A DNA stretch of 10,641 nucleotides from positions 1-10,641 of the forward strand of contig JAILDS010000054.1 in the NCBI GenBank assembly GCA_024689165.1, written 5' to 3'. The number at the start of each line of letters is the position of its first letter. Positions within the stretch are counted from its first letter, which is position 1. Of the stretch, positions 1 through 7,400 are shown one piece after another. The notes beneath the pieces are model-generated. The model worked only from the letters and a program-made list of their open reading frames with translations. It was not told the DNA's origin and ran no database searches. The position numbers and the translations under genes are program-made. The stretch comes from Clostridia bacterium (GTDB lineage Bacteria > Bacillota > Clostridia > Oscillospirales > Acutalibacteraceae).

Positions 1-188
1 GCCGACCTTGCCCTGGACGCCGCGCGAAGGACCGACTCGCGCGTCAGGATATCGTTGAAAAAAGCGATATTCAAATCGAGGCAGTCGGCGTCGAAGCCGG
101 CAGCCCTGCATTCCGCGACAAGTATCGCGGGCGCGAGATAAGGGTTCATCGGATACCATTGAGGCACGGTCAAAAACAGCGGTTTCAT
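1..188 (-). CDS. B12-binding-type radical SAM protein D (N-terminal fragment, cut by window edge)
   Basis: Only the first 62 codons are visible, starting at the ATG at 188-186; the rest lies left of the window. The product begins MKPLFLTVPQWYPMNPYL and continues with AGFDADCLDLN and FFNDILT. This aligns residue for residue with the start of the radical SAM protein at 2806-4719 (PPQW...SPFL, AGFDVETLDLN, FYNHILT), so the two are paralogues. In that family this part is the first strand and helix of a Rossmann-like cobalamin-binding domain. The [4Fe-4S] cysteines are outside the window, so radical SAM chemistry is inferred from the paralogue. It is the last visible gene of the operon, 45 bases after the flavin/[2Fe-2S] reductase, a wider gap than any other junction. 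There is no good Shine-Dalgarno site directly before the ATG; see the hairpin at 189-228. Confidence 0.8.
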   Translation of the reverse strand, partial: MKPLFLTVPQWYPMNPYLAPAILVAECRAAGFDADCLDLNIAFFNDILTRESVLRAASRARS

Positions 189-228
189 ATCCGTATCGCG
201 CCGTTGCCGTCCGGCGCGCTTCCTTTCC
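189..228 (-). promoter_or_regulatory. Distal Shine-Dalgarno plus GC hairpin before radical SAM gene D
   Basis: On the minus strand the leader reads GGAAAGGA (228-221), AG, a perfect 7-bp stem CGCGCCG/CGGCGCG (218-212 with 203-197) with an 8-base loop, then ATACGGAT and the ATG. The linear distance from the purine-rich site to the ATG is 32 bases, too far for normal initiation. If the hairpin forms, the effective distance is 10 bases. The stem and the distances are seen directly; that it works as a folded, bridged ribosome binding site is an inference. Confidence 0.35.
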
Positions 229-233
229 GAGCT

Positions 234-1265
234 TCAGAGCTCAATGACGATATCGGAGTCCGGGAAAACGCGGCACGGGTGTATTATACCCTCGCGGATG
301 TCCGCCCTTCTGCGGGGGTCGCGGTCTTCCGGATCCCGGAACGACACGCCGCCCGAGACAAGACGGCAGCGACAGAAACCGCAGGTCCCGTCGACGCAGT
401 TAGACCTTATCCGGACACCCGCTCTTTCGAGCGAGGAAAGAAGTGTCTCTCCGGCGGAGCAGGGGACGGCCGTTTCGCCCTCCGGGGAGAAGACCGTGCA
501 GGTGAATAGCTCCGTCCTGTCACGTTTCGGGTCGTCAGTGACTGCGCTGCGGACGAAGACCGGACTGTAACGCTCCCGCGCGGCTTCCGAAAAAGCGTCC
601 GACCCGCAGACGAAGACCCGCTCGTTCCCTGACCGCTCCGGCAGGCTGCCGGCATCGGGAACGGCCGTGAAGCGGCTGTCGAAAAACGGCTCCGGCACGC
701 ATCCCGCGCAGAATACGCGCAGATTCGTCGGAGAACCGGGCGGAAAGGCACGGGAGATGGAACGGACGGCGGGCAGGCCGGTCCTGTCCGACAGCAGAAG
801 TATATCGGCGCCGTCTCTGGGCGGCAGGATATAAAAATTGCCGACGGGCGCGTTGAGCGTAAGCTCGTCCCCGGCGCTCAGGGCGTCCAGGAATGCGAAG
901 GCCTCCAGCTGTCCGTCCACGCAGACCCCGAGGCAGGGGGGCTCGCCCGGGGCGGAGGCGAAGAAGACCGGGCGCGTGACGCCGCGGACGCGGACCCTCG
1001 CCTGCTGGCCCGCGCGGAATACCGGCGCGGCACCGGAGGACGGCGCGATGTGCGCAAAGAGGACTCCGTTCGGGGATGTCTCTTTTTTCAACAGGCGGAA
1101 GGGACGCTCGCCGGGATGGAGTACGAGCTGCGACTCGTTGACGCCGCCGGGGAACTGCGGCTTCCCGGGGTCGGCTTTTTCGAAACGCTCCAGCCTGTCC
1201 CGCGTCAGGGACAGGAACTTCCCGAGGTCGCGCTCGGCCGTTTTTGCGTCGGTATCGAAAATCAC
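234..1265 (-). CDS. Flavin reductase-like protein with C-terminal [2Fe-2S] ferredoxin domain
   Basis: The product is 343 aa. The start is the GTG at 1265-1263: it has an AAGGAGGG site 7 bases upstream, and its GTGA overlaps the TGA stop of the upstream FAD oxidoreductase by 4 bases, which suggests translational coupling. Residues 1-65 are an unrecognised N-terminal part. Residues about 66-148 look like a ferredoxin-reductase FAD domain (RPVFFASAP at 99-107 in place of the usual RxYS). Residues about 152-235 look like a nucleotide domain ending in VFVCGSDAF. Residues about 255-343 are a plant-type [2Fe-2S] domain with Cys290, Cys295, Cys298 and Cys331 (C-x4-C-x2-C-x32-C). The expected role is electron transfer from NAD(P)H or another donor through flavin to the iron-sulfur cluster. 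The glycine-rich nucleotide motif is degenerate (SDRTGLPA at 159-166), so the electron donor is uncertain. By position it probably feeds electrons to the neighbouring FAD oxidoreductase, to the radical SAM enzymes, or to both. No membrane segment or signal peptide is seen, so it is probably cytosolic. Confidence 0.85.
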   Translation of the reverse strand: MIFDTDAKTAERDLGKFLSLTRDRLERFEKADPGKPQFPGGVNESQLVLHPGERPFRLLKKETSPNGVLFAHIAPSSGAAPVFRAGQQARVRVRGVTRPVFFASAPGEPPCLGVCVDGQLEAFAFLDALSAGDELTLNAPVGNFYILPPRDGADILLLSDRTGLPAVRSISRAFPPGSPTNLRVFCAGCVPEPFFDSRFTAVPDAGSLPERSGNERVFVCGSDAFSEAARERYSPVFVRSAVTDDPKRDRTELFTCTVFSPEGETAVPCSAGETLLSSLERAGVRIRSNCVDGTCGFCRCRLVSGGVSFRDPEDRDPRRRADIREGIIHPCRVFPDSDIVIEL

Positions 1266-2794
1266 CGGGCGTCCCTCCTTCCGAGCAGGCGTTCCGCCGC
1301 GTCCATGCCGCTGGACATGGCGGAGGAATATCCGTTGAGATTCATCCCGAAGCCCCCGGCGAAATACAGCCCGCGAATGTCGGAATCCTTGCCGTCCATG
1401 AGCTTTCGCGCGAGGATGGAATCCCACGAGGCGGCCTTGTAGCCGTAGATGGCGCCTTCGGGGGAACCTATGTACCGGGCGAAAGTCTGAGGCGCGGCGA
1501 CCTCCATCTCCTCTATGTGGTGCGAGATGCTGATGCCGGTGGCTTTTTCGAAGACGCTTATCATCCTCGCGGCGAAGGCGTCCTTTTCCGCGTGGTAGTC
1601 CTCCGGAGCGACGCCGCCCCAGACGTCCGAAGAAAAAAGCGTGGTCATGGTGAGTATGCACGTTCCCGGAGGCGACGCCTCCTCGTCCGCCGCGTTCTGG
1701 CAGACGGTGTTCTGGATCAGGTTCGTTGCGGTCGAGCCGGCGGAACGGTACTGCGACGCGGTGTCCATATCCGGGTAAATGAAATACGAGTAGTTTTCGA
1801 GCCCGAGCTCCCGGGCGCTGCGGTCGAGCCCGAGGTAGACGCAGAAGCCCCTGCCGGAAAGCTCCCTGGCGTTGGTCTTTTTTCTGTCAAATGCCGTAAC
1901 GTCGCCCTCTTCGAGCAGCAGGGAATACACGCTCAGCGGGGAAATATTGCAGACGACGCCGTCCGCCGCGTATTCCGCGCCGGACCGGGTTCGGACGCCG
2001 CGCACCGCGCCGCCCTCGCACATGATGCGGGTGACCTCGGAGTCCGTGAGCACGTCGCCGCCGCGCTCACGGATGTATCCGGCGAAGGCGTTCGTGAGCT
2101 CGAGGCTCCTGTTCTTCGGAATGACCGAACCCAGCTCGATGTATGAGTTGACCATATTCAGGTAATGAAGGAACGACAGCTCGGAGCAGTCTGTGAACAG
2201 GTACGCCCAGTAACCCTTCATTATGTCCGCTCCGCGTTCGGGCATGCCGAGCTGGCGCAGTCCCTCATCGACGCTCAGCCCCGCCGCACGCAGAAAGTCG
2301 GGGTGAGAGAGCAGACAGGCGCGTTTTTCCTCCGGCCCGGAGGCTCTGCCGAGGTCTGAGAGCGCGCGGCGTATCTCTCCGGCAAGGGCGAAGGCCTTTT
2401 CGGCGGGCCCGCGGCTCCCTGGAGCGTAAGACTCCAACGCGTCGGCGAAGGCGCGTGTCCCGAAGGGCATCACGGCGTCGATTGGGGAGTCTTCTGCGAA
2501 GGTTATCAGGCGGTACGCCTCCGGGACGCGCGCCCATTCTATCCTGTCGGACAGTCCCAGAGCGTCGAGCACCCTGCGGGACGAACCGACCGGGTTTTCC
2601 GGGGGGCCGAAGCCGCAGAGCTCGTGCAGCGAGATCTCAAACTCGAACCTGCCCCTCCGGAAGCTGTTTGCGACGCCCCCGGGGCAGTGGTTCTTTTCGA
2701 GCACGGCGACGTTCAGCCCGTTTTTGGCAAGGACTGCTCCGGCGGCGAGCCCGCCGACGCCCGATCCGATAACTACCGCGTCATAGTGTTTCAT
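1262..2794 (-). CDS. CrtI/RetSat-like FAD-dependent oxidoreductase (phytoene desaturase family)
   Basis: The product is 510 aa, the usual length for this family. It starts at the ATG at 2794 with AGGAG 5 bases upstream. The N-terminus has the dinucleotide-binding motif GSGVGG at residues 10-15, an acidic residue (Glu33) that would bind the ADP ribose, and CPGG at 37-40. The C-terminus has the family signature YFAGGFGMNLNGYSSAMSSG followed by a helix, the second FAD-contacting segment of CrtI-type enzymes. Known members desaturate, saturate or isomerise conjugated polyenes (phytoene desaturases, retinol saturases); the substrate here cannot be read from sequence. It lies 11 bases after radical SAM gene C and shares a GTGA overlap with the flavin/[2Fe-2S] reductase, a probable electron partner. 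If electrons flow into this enzyme it would act as a saturase rather than a desaturase (inference). No carotenoid genes such as crtB or crtE are in view, so a carotenoid role is not supported. Confidence 0.85.
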   Translation of the reverse strand: MKHYDAVVIGSGVGGLAAGAVLAKNGLNVAVLEKNHCPGGVANSFRRGRFEFEISLHELCGFGPPENPVGSSRRVLDALGLSDRIEWARVPEAYRLITFAEDSPIDAVMPFGTRAFADALESYAPGSRGPAEKAFALAGEIRRALSDLGRASGPEEKRACLLSHPDFLRAAGLSVDEGLRQLGMPERGADIMKGYWAYLFTDCSELSFLHYLNMVNSYIELGSVIPKNRSLELTNAFAGYIRERGGDVLTDSEVTRIMCEGGAVRGVRTRSGAEYAADGVVCNISPLSVYSLLLEEGDVTAFDRKKTNARELSGRGFCVYLGLDRSARELGLENYSYFIYPDMDTASQYRSAGSTATNLIQNTVCQNAADEEASPPGTCILTMTTLFSSDVWGGVAPEDYHAEKDAFAARMISVFEKATGISISHHIEEMEVAAPQTFARYIGSPEGAIYGYKAASWDSILARKLMDGKDSDIRGLYFAGGFGMNLNGYSSAMSSGMDAAERLLGRRDAR

Positions 2795-2805
2795 GGCGGC
2801 TCCTT

Positions 2806-4719
2806 TCAGCGGAACATCGGGCAGATGGCCCTGGTGGAGCGGTAGCCCGCAACGCGGTCGAGGCCGTAGCGCTCAAGGTACAGAAGAGTGTTGTCGAAGT
2901 CGGAGTAGACCACCGGCCAGAGTCGGTCGCGGTTCTCGGTGATGAAATCCAGGTGGAACTGCCTGCGTATGTCACGTCTGCGCTCCTGCGATATACCGAC
3001 TATCTCGTCCGCGTAGACCGTGTAGAACTCGCCCTTGGGGCTGTAGGACAGCACGCCGTTCTCTTCGGCGTTTTCCATGATGACGGCGTTCTTCTTCAGC
3101 GAGAAGTTGGACGGGGTACAGCTGTTGATGAAGTCCCGGTTGTTCTTTATCACCGAAAGTGTGGTCTCTATCTCCTCGGGCGTTTCCGTGGGGTAGCCTA
3201 TGATGAAGAGGGCGTTGTTCCATATGCCTGCTTCGTGAGAGGCTCGCATGATGTCGAGCCGTGTCTCCGCATCTATGCCCTTATTCATCATTTTCAGCAG
3301 CCGTGGGGCGGAGCATTCGTAGCCCCACATGAGTATCCTGCAGCCGGACTCGTGCATCAGCCGGAGCGTTTCCGGCGTGAAACCCCGTTCGAGCCGGGCG
3401 AAGGAGTAGTAGGAGACCTTCATCCCCCGGTCGAGTATCTCCCGCGCCAGCCGGCCGTAGTAGGACGGGGGTATGGCCTCGTCGATGAAAAGGAAGTGGG
3501 TCACCCCGTATCTCTTCCCGTAGTGCTCCATCTCGTCGCACGCCCGACCGACGTCCTTAATGTCGAAGCACTGCTGGCCGTAGTAGTAGTCGCAGAAGGC
3601 GCATTTGCCCCAGTAGCAGCCCTTGCTGAACTGGAACGGCATGACGACCTCCGGAGAGTAGTACAGCGAAAAGTCATATCCGTCGAAGTCCGCCGGCGCG
3701 AGCTCGTTCATACTCAGCTTCGGCGCCTCCGGCCCCTCCGACACGCCGCCGGAGCCGTTGGGGAACAGCATGCCGTAAACGTCGCTGGCGGGGCGGTCCC
3801 CGCTCAGGTGCTCGGCGAGCCTTATCATCGAAAGCTCCCCGTCGCCGGTCATAAGCCCGTCGGCGTAGTCGAGAAACACCTCCGGGTGGCGGATGAAATC
3901 CTTTTTGTTCTGGGTAATGTAGTTCCCGCCGATGTAAACCTTCGCCCCGGTCTTTTCTTTCAGGATGCGGGCAATGGTGAACGCACCGATGATCTGGCTG
4001 AGGTCGGGTACAGAGACGCAGACGCCGTCGAAGCCCTTTCCGGCGATCTCCGCGGCGGCGCGCTCGAAGAACCCGATATACATGTTGTACCGCGGGTCGC
4101 GGCAAAGACGGTCGATATTGACCCAGTCCATCGGCAGGAAGGGGCTGCAGAAGTAGTTGTCCCAGATGAGCTCGTTCGGGGCGTAGGGCAGAGATGCTAT
4201 TTTCAGCGCCTCCTGTATTATCATCTTGGCGTCGAATAGCTTTTCGGGGTCGTAAAAGTCGGTCTTGTCGCGCAGGACGGCGCAGGCGGGCTCGGTGCGC
4301 TCGATTATCTCGTCGAGAGAGAGGAAGTCGTCCCCGGAGCCGAACCTCGCGGTGTTGCCGGCAAAAAAGCTGGCTCTCTCGAGCTCGGAGCTGCTGCGGG
4401 ACAGGAACGCGTCGAGCTTTCTGTACCGGAGAAGCTCGGTTTTTACCTCGGGCGTGAAGGTATCGAACCTTGCGGCGGCGTCGGGGTATTTTTCGGGCAG
4501 GGTCATCCGGAGCCCGTCGTAGATCTCCCTCGCCCGGCTCAGGCAGCACTCGAGATGGTCCGCCGTCAGGATATGGTTGTAGAACCGGACGTTCAGGTCC
4601 AGCGTTTCAACGTCGAACCCCGCACGCCTGAGCTGCCCCGCAAGAAGCGGAACGGACAGGAAGGGGCTCGTGGGTATCCATTGGGGCGGGTAGACAAGCA
4701 GCAGCTTCAAATCGGTCAT
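2806..4719 (-). CDS. B12-binding-type radical SAM protein C with atypical cluster motif
   Basis: The product is 637 aa, starting at the ATG at 4719 only 1 base after the glycosyltransferase stop; its ribosome site is weak (GGAAGAAGATAGG). Residues 1-55 (LLLVYPPQW, AGFDVETLDLN) start a cobalamin-type Rossmann fold. Residues about 56-224 form a large helical insertion, and the fold resumes at 226-305 (VYIGGNYIT at 261-269, GDGE at 292-295). No DxHxxG cobalamin histidine motif is seen, as is common in this class. The radical SAM barrel follows at about 360-560. Its [4Fe-4S] cysteines are Cys368, Cys373 and Cys376 in GCYWGKCAFC, which is C-x4-C-x2-C rather than the canonical C-x3-C-x2-C. Residues 560-637 are a variable C-terminal tail. 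The interrupted N-terminal domain recalls the B12 radical SAM proteins that methylate ribosomal peptides, but no precursor peptide is seen here. The reaction is unknown; methylation or C-C/C-S bond formation is typical of the class. Gene D at 1-188 is a paralogue. Confidence 0.85.
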   Translation of the reverse strand: MTDLKLLLVYPPQWIPTSPFLSVPLLAGQLRRAGFDVETLDLNVRFYNHILTADHLECCLSRAREIYDGLRMTLPEKYPDAAARFDTFTPEVKTELLRYRKLDAFLSRSSSELERASFFAGNTARFGSGDDFLSLDEIIERTEPACAVLRDKTDFYDPEKLFDAKMIIQEALKIASLPYAPNELIWDNYFCSPFLPMDWVNIDRLCRDPRYNMYIGFFERAAAEIAGKGFDGVCVSVPDLSQIIGAFTIARILKEKTGAKVYIGGNYITQNKKDFIRHPEVFLDYADGLMTGDGELSMIRLAEHLSGDRPASDVYGMLFPNGSGGVSEGPEAPKLSMNELAPADFDGYDFSLYYSPEVVMPFQFSKGCYWGKCAFCDYYYGQQCFDIKDVGRACDEMEHYGKRYGVTHFLFIDEAIPPSYYGRLAREILDRGMKVSYYSFARLERGFTPETLRLMHESGCRILMWGYECSAPRLLKMMNKGIDAETRLDIMRASHEAGIWNNALFIIGYPTETPEEIETTLSVIKNNRDFINSCTPSNFSLKKNAVIMENAEENGVLSYSPKGEFYTVYADEIVGISQERRRDIRRQFHLDFITENRDRLWPVVYSDFDNTLLYLERYGLDRVAGYRSTRAICPMFR

Positions 4720-4720
4720 C

Positions 4721-5461
4721 CTATCTTCTTCCGGCCCTGAGCATATCCTGCTTTTTCATGAACCGGATGTGTATCGCCGTGAAAAAATAGCTCGCGGTCT
4801 GACGGAGAGAGTTGTTCGACTTCCCCTGTTTGCGGGCGTAGCAGTTCGTCGGTATCTCGCGGAATTCGTAGCCCAGGCGCAGGGGCTTGAGGACCATCTC
4901 GAGCAGGATCGGGAAGCCCTCGTTCTCGAACTCTATCGCCTGATACAGCTCGGTCGGGGCTATCTGCACGGGGTTGGTGAAATCGGTCACGGAGGAGCCG
5001 AACAGTGTCTTCAGGAAGACCTGCCCCGCGCGGTTCACGAGCTTCCTGACCCGGCCGTAGCCGTAAAACCCGCAGCCGTCGAGCCAGCGGGAGGCGGAGC
5101 ATATGACGGTGGGGTCGCGCTTCGCGCTCTCTATCATCACGGGGACTATCGACAGGTCCTGCGCCAGGTCCGACGCCACGAGCACGCAGTGGGAGCCCCG
5201 CGCCGCCTCGATCATGTCCACAAGGCCCGAGATGCCGCGGCGCTTCTGCTCGAACACCACTATGGGAACGTCGGAGTCCATAGCGGCGAGCTCGTCGCAG
5301 ACCGCCCTCGACTCCGGCGTGACGTGCTGAGAGTAGCCTATGATTATCTCGCGCAGGTCCTCGTGGCTGCACAGCCCGAGTATCTGCCGCACCGTTTCGC
5401 GCAGGGAATCCGTTTCCGTGACTGCGCCCATCATTACCGAAACGCCGGGAAAGTCACTCAT
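4721..5461 (-). CDS. Family 2 glycosyltransferase, polyprenol-phosphate mannose synthase-like
   Basis: The product is 246 aa. The start is the ATG at 5461, with GGAGG 8 bases upstream; it overlaps the end of radical SAM gene B by 8 bases (ATGAGTGA). The fold looks like a DPM1-type GT-A enzyme: a nucleotide-sugar-binding N-terminus, EQKRRGISGLVDMIEAARG at 71-89, ASDLAQDLSIVP at 96-107, a typical ICSASRW at 120-126, TNPVQIAPTELYQ at 162-174 and EIPTNCYARKQGKSN at 202-216. Known relatives move a sugar from a nucleotide donor to a polyprenyl phosphate or lipid. There are no C-terminal membrane helices, so it would be soluble or peripheral. One oddity is that the usual DxD metal motif reads A96-S97-D98 here, so the first aspartate is absent and D102 may compensate. 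Its place between radical SAM genes suggests it glycosylates the pathway product or its lipid carrier (inference). Confidence 0.82.
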   Translation of the reverse strand: MSDFPGVSVMMGAVTETDSLRETVRQILGLCSHEDLREIIIGYSQHVTPESRAVCDELAAMDSDVPIVVFEQKRRGISGLVDMIEAARGSHCVLVASDLAQDLSIVPVMIESAKRDPTVICSASRWLDGCGFYGYGRVRKLVNRAGQVFLKTLFGSSVTDFTNPVQIAPTELYQAIEFENEGFPILLEMVLKPLRLGYEFREIPTNCYARKQGKSNNSLRQTASYFFTAIHIRFMKKQDMLRAGRR

Positions 5462-7400
5462 TTTTGTCGCCTCCGTCTGCGGGAACGGACCTGACGCCCG
5501 GGTTGAAGGAGCTGCCGTTCTTGCCGAACCACGCCGCCTCGATCGCGAAATCCACCCATGAGCCGAGGGTGTTATCGTTGTCGACCGAGACGACGGTGGC
5601 CCTTTTTGCCGGCGGGACGCGCTCGCAGCGCATCGCCAGCTCGAAATACCCGTGCCAGTCGTAGGTGAAGCGCTCGCTGAAGTGGTTGCGCCCGGGGCGC
5701 TTGAGCATGGTCGTCTGGTAGCGGATGAGTTCATCGAGCACGTCCTCATCGACGCCGTAGCTCCTTATCAGCGGGGAAACGGCCCTGTAATAGTCGTCCG
5801 CGCGGTAGATGATGTCCATGAACGGCGTGTGCTCCGGGTCCCAGGTGATCTTGCCGTACAGGTCGTTGGTATACAGACTTATAGGCTTTTCATCGATAAC
5901 GTCGGTGTAAAAGCGCGTCAGAAAACTGTAGGCGTTGTTGAGCAGGTGATCGTCCGAGCTGCCCGACAGTGCGATAAGGTCGTTGTAGAACCGCTCGTAG
6001 GGGATATCCATCTCATAGAACAGGTAAACGGCGATGAATACCATCAGCCCGTAATGGTGGAATGTCTTTTCGAAGCACGCGAAGATGTTGGCGCGCACCC
6101 ATTCCTCCGGCGACATGGCGCTCGTGCCCACGACGTAGTTGGTTTTTTCCCTTATCTCTGGGTTTGCGCTGCTGTGGGCTATAAGAAAATCGACGTTCGC
6201 GGTGCGGATGCCGTATTTTTCAAGGTAGCTTTTCTGCGCCATCGGTGAATTGGGCAGGATCTCGCAGTTGTATACGTTTATCAGTCTGTGCTGACCGAGT
6301 TCGAGCAGCTTGCCTATGCCGCGGCAGAAGGACTCGTATGTTTCCTCCGGCAGGCCCAGGATGAGCTCCGAATAGGTGGTCACGCCGTTTTCGCGGTACA
6401 TCTGCATGAGCTCGCGAAATTTGTCGAAGCTCATGTTCGCCCTGCCGATGCACTTCAGCGTGGCAGGGTTGAGGCTCTGGAAGGACAGCGTCGCGCCCTC
6501 CTTGGAAAGACCCACGGTCTCGAGCTTCCGGCTGATCCTGAAGACCTGCTCGTAGCGGTTCTTTGCGTAATTGGTGCGTATCCGCTCCGGGTAGCCGTAT
6601 TTTTCATGGGTCTCTATGAGCTTGTCCGTTATCAGCTCGTCCCTGTCGTACTGCCCGAAGTTGGCGTCCGCGCCCCAGAGGAAGGCTATCTTGTGCGTGC
6701 CGAACCACTCGATCTCCGCGAGGACGCGCTCGAGCGGGAAGAGCTTGACGAGGGAGTTGGTGCAGCCCCAGTCGCAGTAGGCGCAGTTCCTCGGGCAGCC
6801 CCTGCTGGTCTCGAGTATCGCGTCGAGCTGCATGTCGGGGTTCTGCTCGATTATGTCGTCGAACACGCCGGTCAGGTACGGGGACGGGTAGTCCGTCCCG
6901 GTCAGGACCTTGGTCTCGGTGGTGCGCACCGTTCCGTCCGCGTCGCGGTAAGAAATGTTTTCTATCCCCGACAGCTCCGGCTCCGGCTCATTGAGCGCGA
7001 GCAGCAGGGCGCGGAACGCCTCCTCGCCCTCGGCGTGTATCAGGTAGTCGATGAAGCCGAACTTCTCAAGGAACTCCCCGCCGGGCGGGACGTTGTGCCC
7101 GCCGAAGATGACGGCACAGGAGGGAAAAAGCCTTTTGACCTCGGCGGCGAGCGCCTTGTTGTATTCGGTGTTCCAGATATAGTTGGAAAAACCTACGATG
7201 GCGGGATCCTCGAAGGACGCCGCCGCCTCGCGGACGTTCTCTTTTGTGAAAACGAAACGTTTGAAGTCGTACGCTGCCTTTATCGCGGGATCGGACCAGG
7301 CGTAGGCCACGAGCAGACCCGACGCGTACGGCAGGTACGCGGATTTGAAGATGTTGCCTCCGTAGGTGGTGGAGGCCTGTACCATATAGACGTTCTTCAC
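5454..7400 (-). CDS. B12-binding-type radical SAM protein B (tandem paralogue of A)
   Basis: The product is 648 aa. The start is the GTG at 7400-7398, with GGAGG 7 bases upstream; it shares GTGA with the stop of gene A (4-base overlap). The protein begins MKNVYMVQ, matching MKKNVYLVQ of gene A, which supports this start. Residues 1-135 are the cobalamin-type domain (IVGFSNYIWN at 68-77, GGH at 100-102, EGEEAF at 124-129). Residues about 190-440 are the radical SAM domain with Cys202, Cys206 and Cys209 in the canonical C-x3-C-x2-C spacing, an extra Cys213 and the motif GADANFGQYDRD at 243-254. The C-terminal 200 residues are helical with no recognised domain and are shared with A. The CDW and ADANFG motifs recall cobalamin-dependent radical SAM methylases such as those of carbapenem and cystobactamid biosynthesis; that resemblance is from memory and untested. 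The likely reaction class is methyl transfer or another radical reaction using S-adenosylmethionine; the substrate is unknown. Confidence 0.87.
   Translation of the reverse strand: MKNVYMVQASTTYGGNIFKSAYLPYASGLLVAYAWSDPAIKAAYDFKRFVFTKENVREAAASFEDPAIVGFSNYIWNTEYNKALAAEVKRLFPSCAVIFGGHNVPPGGEFLEKFGFIDYLIHAEGEEAFRALLLALNEPEPELSGIENISYRDADGTVRTTETKVLTGTDYPSPYLTGVFDDIIEQNPDMQLDAILETSRGCPRNCAYCDWGCTNSLVKLFPLERVLAEIEWFGTHKIAFLWGADANFGQYDRDELITDKLIETHEKYGYPERIRTNYAKNRYEQVFRISRKLETVGLSKEGATLSFQSLNPATLKCIGRANMSFDKFRELMQMYRENGVTTYSELILGLPEETYESFCRGIGKLLELGQHRLINVYNCEILPNSPMAQKSYLEKYGIRTANVDFLIAHSSANPEIREKTNYVVGTSAMSPEEWVRANIFACFEKTFHHYGLMVFIAVYLFYEMDIPYERFYNDLIALSGSSDDHLLNNAYSFLTRFYTDVIDEKPISLYTNDLYGKITWDPEHTPFMDIIYRADDYYRAVSPLIRSYGVDEDVLDELIRYQTTMLKRPGRNHFSERFTYDWHGYFELAMRCERVPPAKRATVVSVDNDNTLGSWVDFAIEAAWFGKNGSSFNPGVRSVPADGGDKNE

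Noticed and set aside
1266..1661. Extension of the flavin/[2Fe-2S] reductase upstream to a start at 1661
   Set aside because: The added 132 residues are Arg/His-rich with no domain and lie wholly inside the FAD oxidoreductase gene. The GTG at 1265 has an excellent ribosome site and a 4-base coupled overlap.
5462..5749. Extension of the glycosyltransferase upstream to 5749
   Set aside because: The extra 96 residues are Ser/Arg-rich, out of keeping with the family, and overlap the end of radical SAM gene B. The ATG at 5461 has GGAGG 8 bases before it.
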